DNA from: Alphaproteobacteria bacterium
Lineage (GTDB): Bacteria; Pseudomonadota; Alphaproteobacteria; UBA7887
Assembly: GCA_028289725.1 (NCBI GenBank)
Contig: JANQOH010000225.1
Location: 1 to 14,106, forward strand
Direction: 5' to 3'
Length of the DNA: 14,106 nucleotides
A program made the translations under genes and the position numbers. Of this stretch, positions 12,880 through 14,106 are shown one piece after another. The first letter of the stretch is position 1, and every line of letters begins with the position of its first letter. Under the pieces are notes generated by a model. The model was not told the DNA's origin and did not search any database. It saw nothing but the letters and a program-made list of their open reading frames with translations.

Positions 12880-14106
12880 TTAAATCGCAGAGTCAGAATT
12901 GAGCGCGTATGCGGGTATCGCAAAACCGCTGGCGTCGCGGCGATAGGGCGCCCAGACGAGTTTCACGGGCTGGACCCCGATGTCGCCTTTGCGCGGGCGG
13001 ATGATTTTCTCGGTGAGCTCGATGGCCTCGGGGTCGACCGCGTCGCGCAATTTGTCGGTCTCGGCTTCCAATTCGGCGGATAAATCCATGAGCTGCCGAT
13101 TGAGATAATCGATCTGTTCCTCGGCGCGTTTGACGTCTTGGCGTTCGCGGATCACGCGACCGGCGCCACGCGCGGCTGTTCCGGCACGGCCGACGGTGCC
13201 GACGCTCGCGACCTTGCGGCCGAACAGCGCGCCAAGCACGGTCGCGCCGATCGAGATCGCGGTCTGGAATTTCTGGCCGCTATACTGCGATTTCTCGCGC
13301 TCAAGACGCGCTTCCGCGGTGCGAATTCTGTCTTCGATCCGCTTGAGCTTCGGGGCGTAGCGTTTCCGAAGTTTTTCAAGCGCGAGTTCGCGCTTTTCAT
13401 GCATGGCCTCGCGGACACGAACCATCATTGCGGCACGATCCTCGCCAGGGCGCGACGTGACCTTCAGCGCCGGAGACGTCCATAACCGCAAACCACAATC
13501 ACGATAGACGTGGGTCTTCAACGCTTTCTGCCAGGAGGTGTAGCGCTTTGCGCTGGTTGCGGCCGAGGGCAGGGTGGCAAAAGTCGCATCTTCTTCCGGC
13601 GCTGTATCCAGAAAGATTTGTTCGCCAGCTACCGTTTCCCCGTCGCGCCAAATGTCGGAGGGCGCTTCATCTTCAAGCGGCGTCAGGCAGAAAACGCGGC
13701 GCCACTGGTCGATATCGAGGCGCGCGACGACGTAGTGCAAATCCGCGACGCCATGCAATAGTGGGCGATAGATCACCGGGCCCTCGCCGCCATCGGTGAC
13801 CGGAAGAAACGCTTCCTCTATGCCTTGAGGGATGAGCGGGCGATCGGCCGGCTCGGCCGCATTTGTGGTGGCCTTCGACGCAATGCGCACTGGCTTTGGT
13901 GTCGGCGCGACGGCTGGGCCGGAATCCGGCGCGGCTTCGCGATTACCGGCCAACAGCTTGATCTGATCGCGGGTGAGAGGTCCGCGCAAATAGGACAGCG
14001 CCCAGCGCGTGTGGAACAGCAGCGGTGCGTCCTCGTGCACATTGTTCATCAGGAACACGCGGCTCGACAGGCCAGAGAGGATTGTCTCCATGCGCTGGCG
14101 GTCGAA
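12880..14106 (-). CDS. HerA-like/DUF87 ATPase, C-terminal part (5' end outside window)
   Basis: The frame is open through the right edge: five codons (FDRQR) precede the first in-window Met at 14091, so the gene is cut and 14091 is not its start. The first 50 residues (METILSGLSSRVFLMNNVHEDAPLLFHTRWALSYLRGPLTRDQIKLL) match the end of the ATPase module of HerA/VirB4-like proteins. The Walker A and B motifs should lie outside. After a Pro/Ala-rich linker comes an uncharacterised beta-rich region (about 85-215 from M14091), then a coiled coil (EKRELALEKLRKRY...EARLEREKSQ). A Gly/Ala-rich segment follows (SIGATVLGALFGRKVASVGTVGRAG), then a second helical stretch (EEQIDYLNRQLMDLSAELEAETDKL). The family typically translocates DNA, but this subgroup is poorly characterised. 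Confidence 0.75.
   Translation of the reverse strand, partial: FDRQRMETILSGLSSRVFLMNNVHEDAPLLFHTRWALSYLRGPLTRDQIKLLAGNREAAPDSGPAVAPTPKPVRIASKATTNAAEPADRPLIPQGIEEAFLPVTDGGEGPVIYRPLLHGVADLHYVVARLDIDQWRRVFCLTPLEDEAPSDIWRDGETVAGEQIFLDTAPEEDATFATLPSAATSAKRYTSWQKALKTHVYRDCGLRLWTSPALKVTSRPGEDRAAMMVRVREAMHEKRELALEKLRKRYAPKLKRIEDRIRTAEARLEREKSQYSGQKFQTAISIGATVLGALFGRKVASVGTVGRAGTAARGAGRVIRERQDVKRAEEQIDYLNRQLMDLSAELEAETDKLRDAVDPEAIELTEKIIRPRKGDIGVQPVKLVWAPYRRDASGFAIPAYALNSDSAI

Overview
The window looks like chromosomal DNA of a GC-rich alphaproteobacterium, probably an environmental Rhodospirillales- or Rhizobiales-like lineage. I infer this from codon use, the family repertoire (Fnr-type regulator with a VHVNR recognition helix, CopA/CopB copper system, HerA-like ATPase) and the dense single-gene or short-operon layout. 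I see no insertion sequence, tRNA, rRNA or CRISPR array. Both ends cut genes: the 3' end of a GGDEF protein at the left edge and the 3' part of a HerA-like ATPase at the right edge.

Left part (1-5120): after the GGDEF fragment comes an FMN-dependent alpha-hydroxy-acid dehydrogenase on the minus strand. Divergent from it is a plus-strand copper-handling cluster: a small exported His/Cys-rich protein, a CopI-like cupredoxin, a CopA multicopper oxidase with a Met/His-rich segment, and a CopB outer-membrane barrel whose start overlaps the copA stop. All four products carry export signals, so this is an envelope copper detoxification module. A GC-rich hairpin separates it from the convergent genes that follow.

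Middle (5120-9660): on the minus strand an Hsp20 chaperone is translationally coupled (stop/start overlap of one base) to an exported c-type cytochrome. Divergent from it is an exported cupin protein with a clear terminator. Then come a two-helix membrane mini-protein, an exported two-domain SGNH hydrolase, and a Crp/Fnr regulator with four cysteines placed as in FNR.

Right part (9660-14106): a NifX-like cofactor-binding-fold protein, an HCCA-isomerase-like thioredoxin-fold protein, a Tat-exported intradiol dioxygenase with a terminator, then a 69-residue protein and a second cytochrome c. This second cytochrome is a close, ungapped paralogue of the first (about 90 of 146 residues identical by hand).

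The most interesting pattern is that both cytochrome modules are preceded by a sequence resembling an FNR/FixK box (6228-6241 and 11826-11839). The second box has a plausible -10 (CATAAG) at exactly the class II spacing. An Fnr-type regulator lies between them. My working hypothesis is a microaerobic regulon built on duplicated, uncharacterised monohaem cytochromes, one partnered with Hsp20 and one with a small charged protein.
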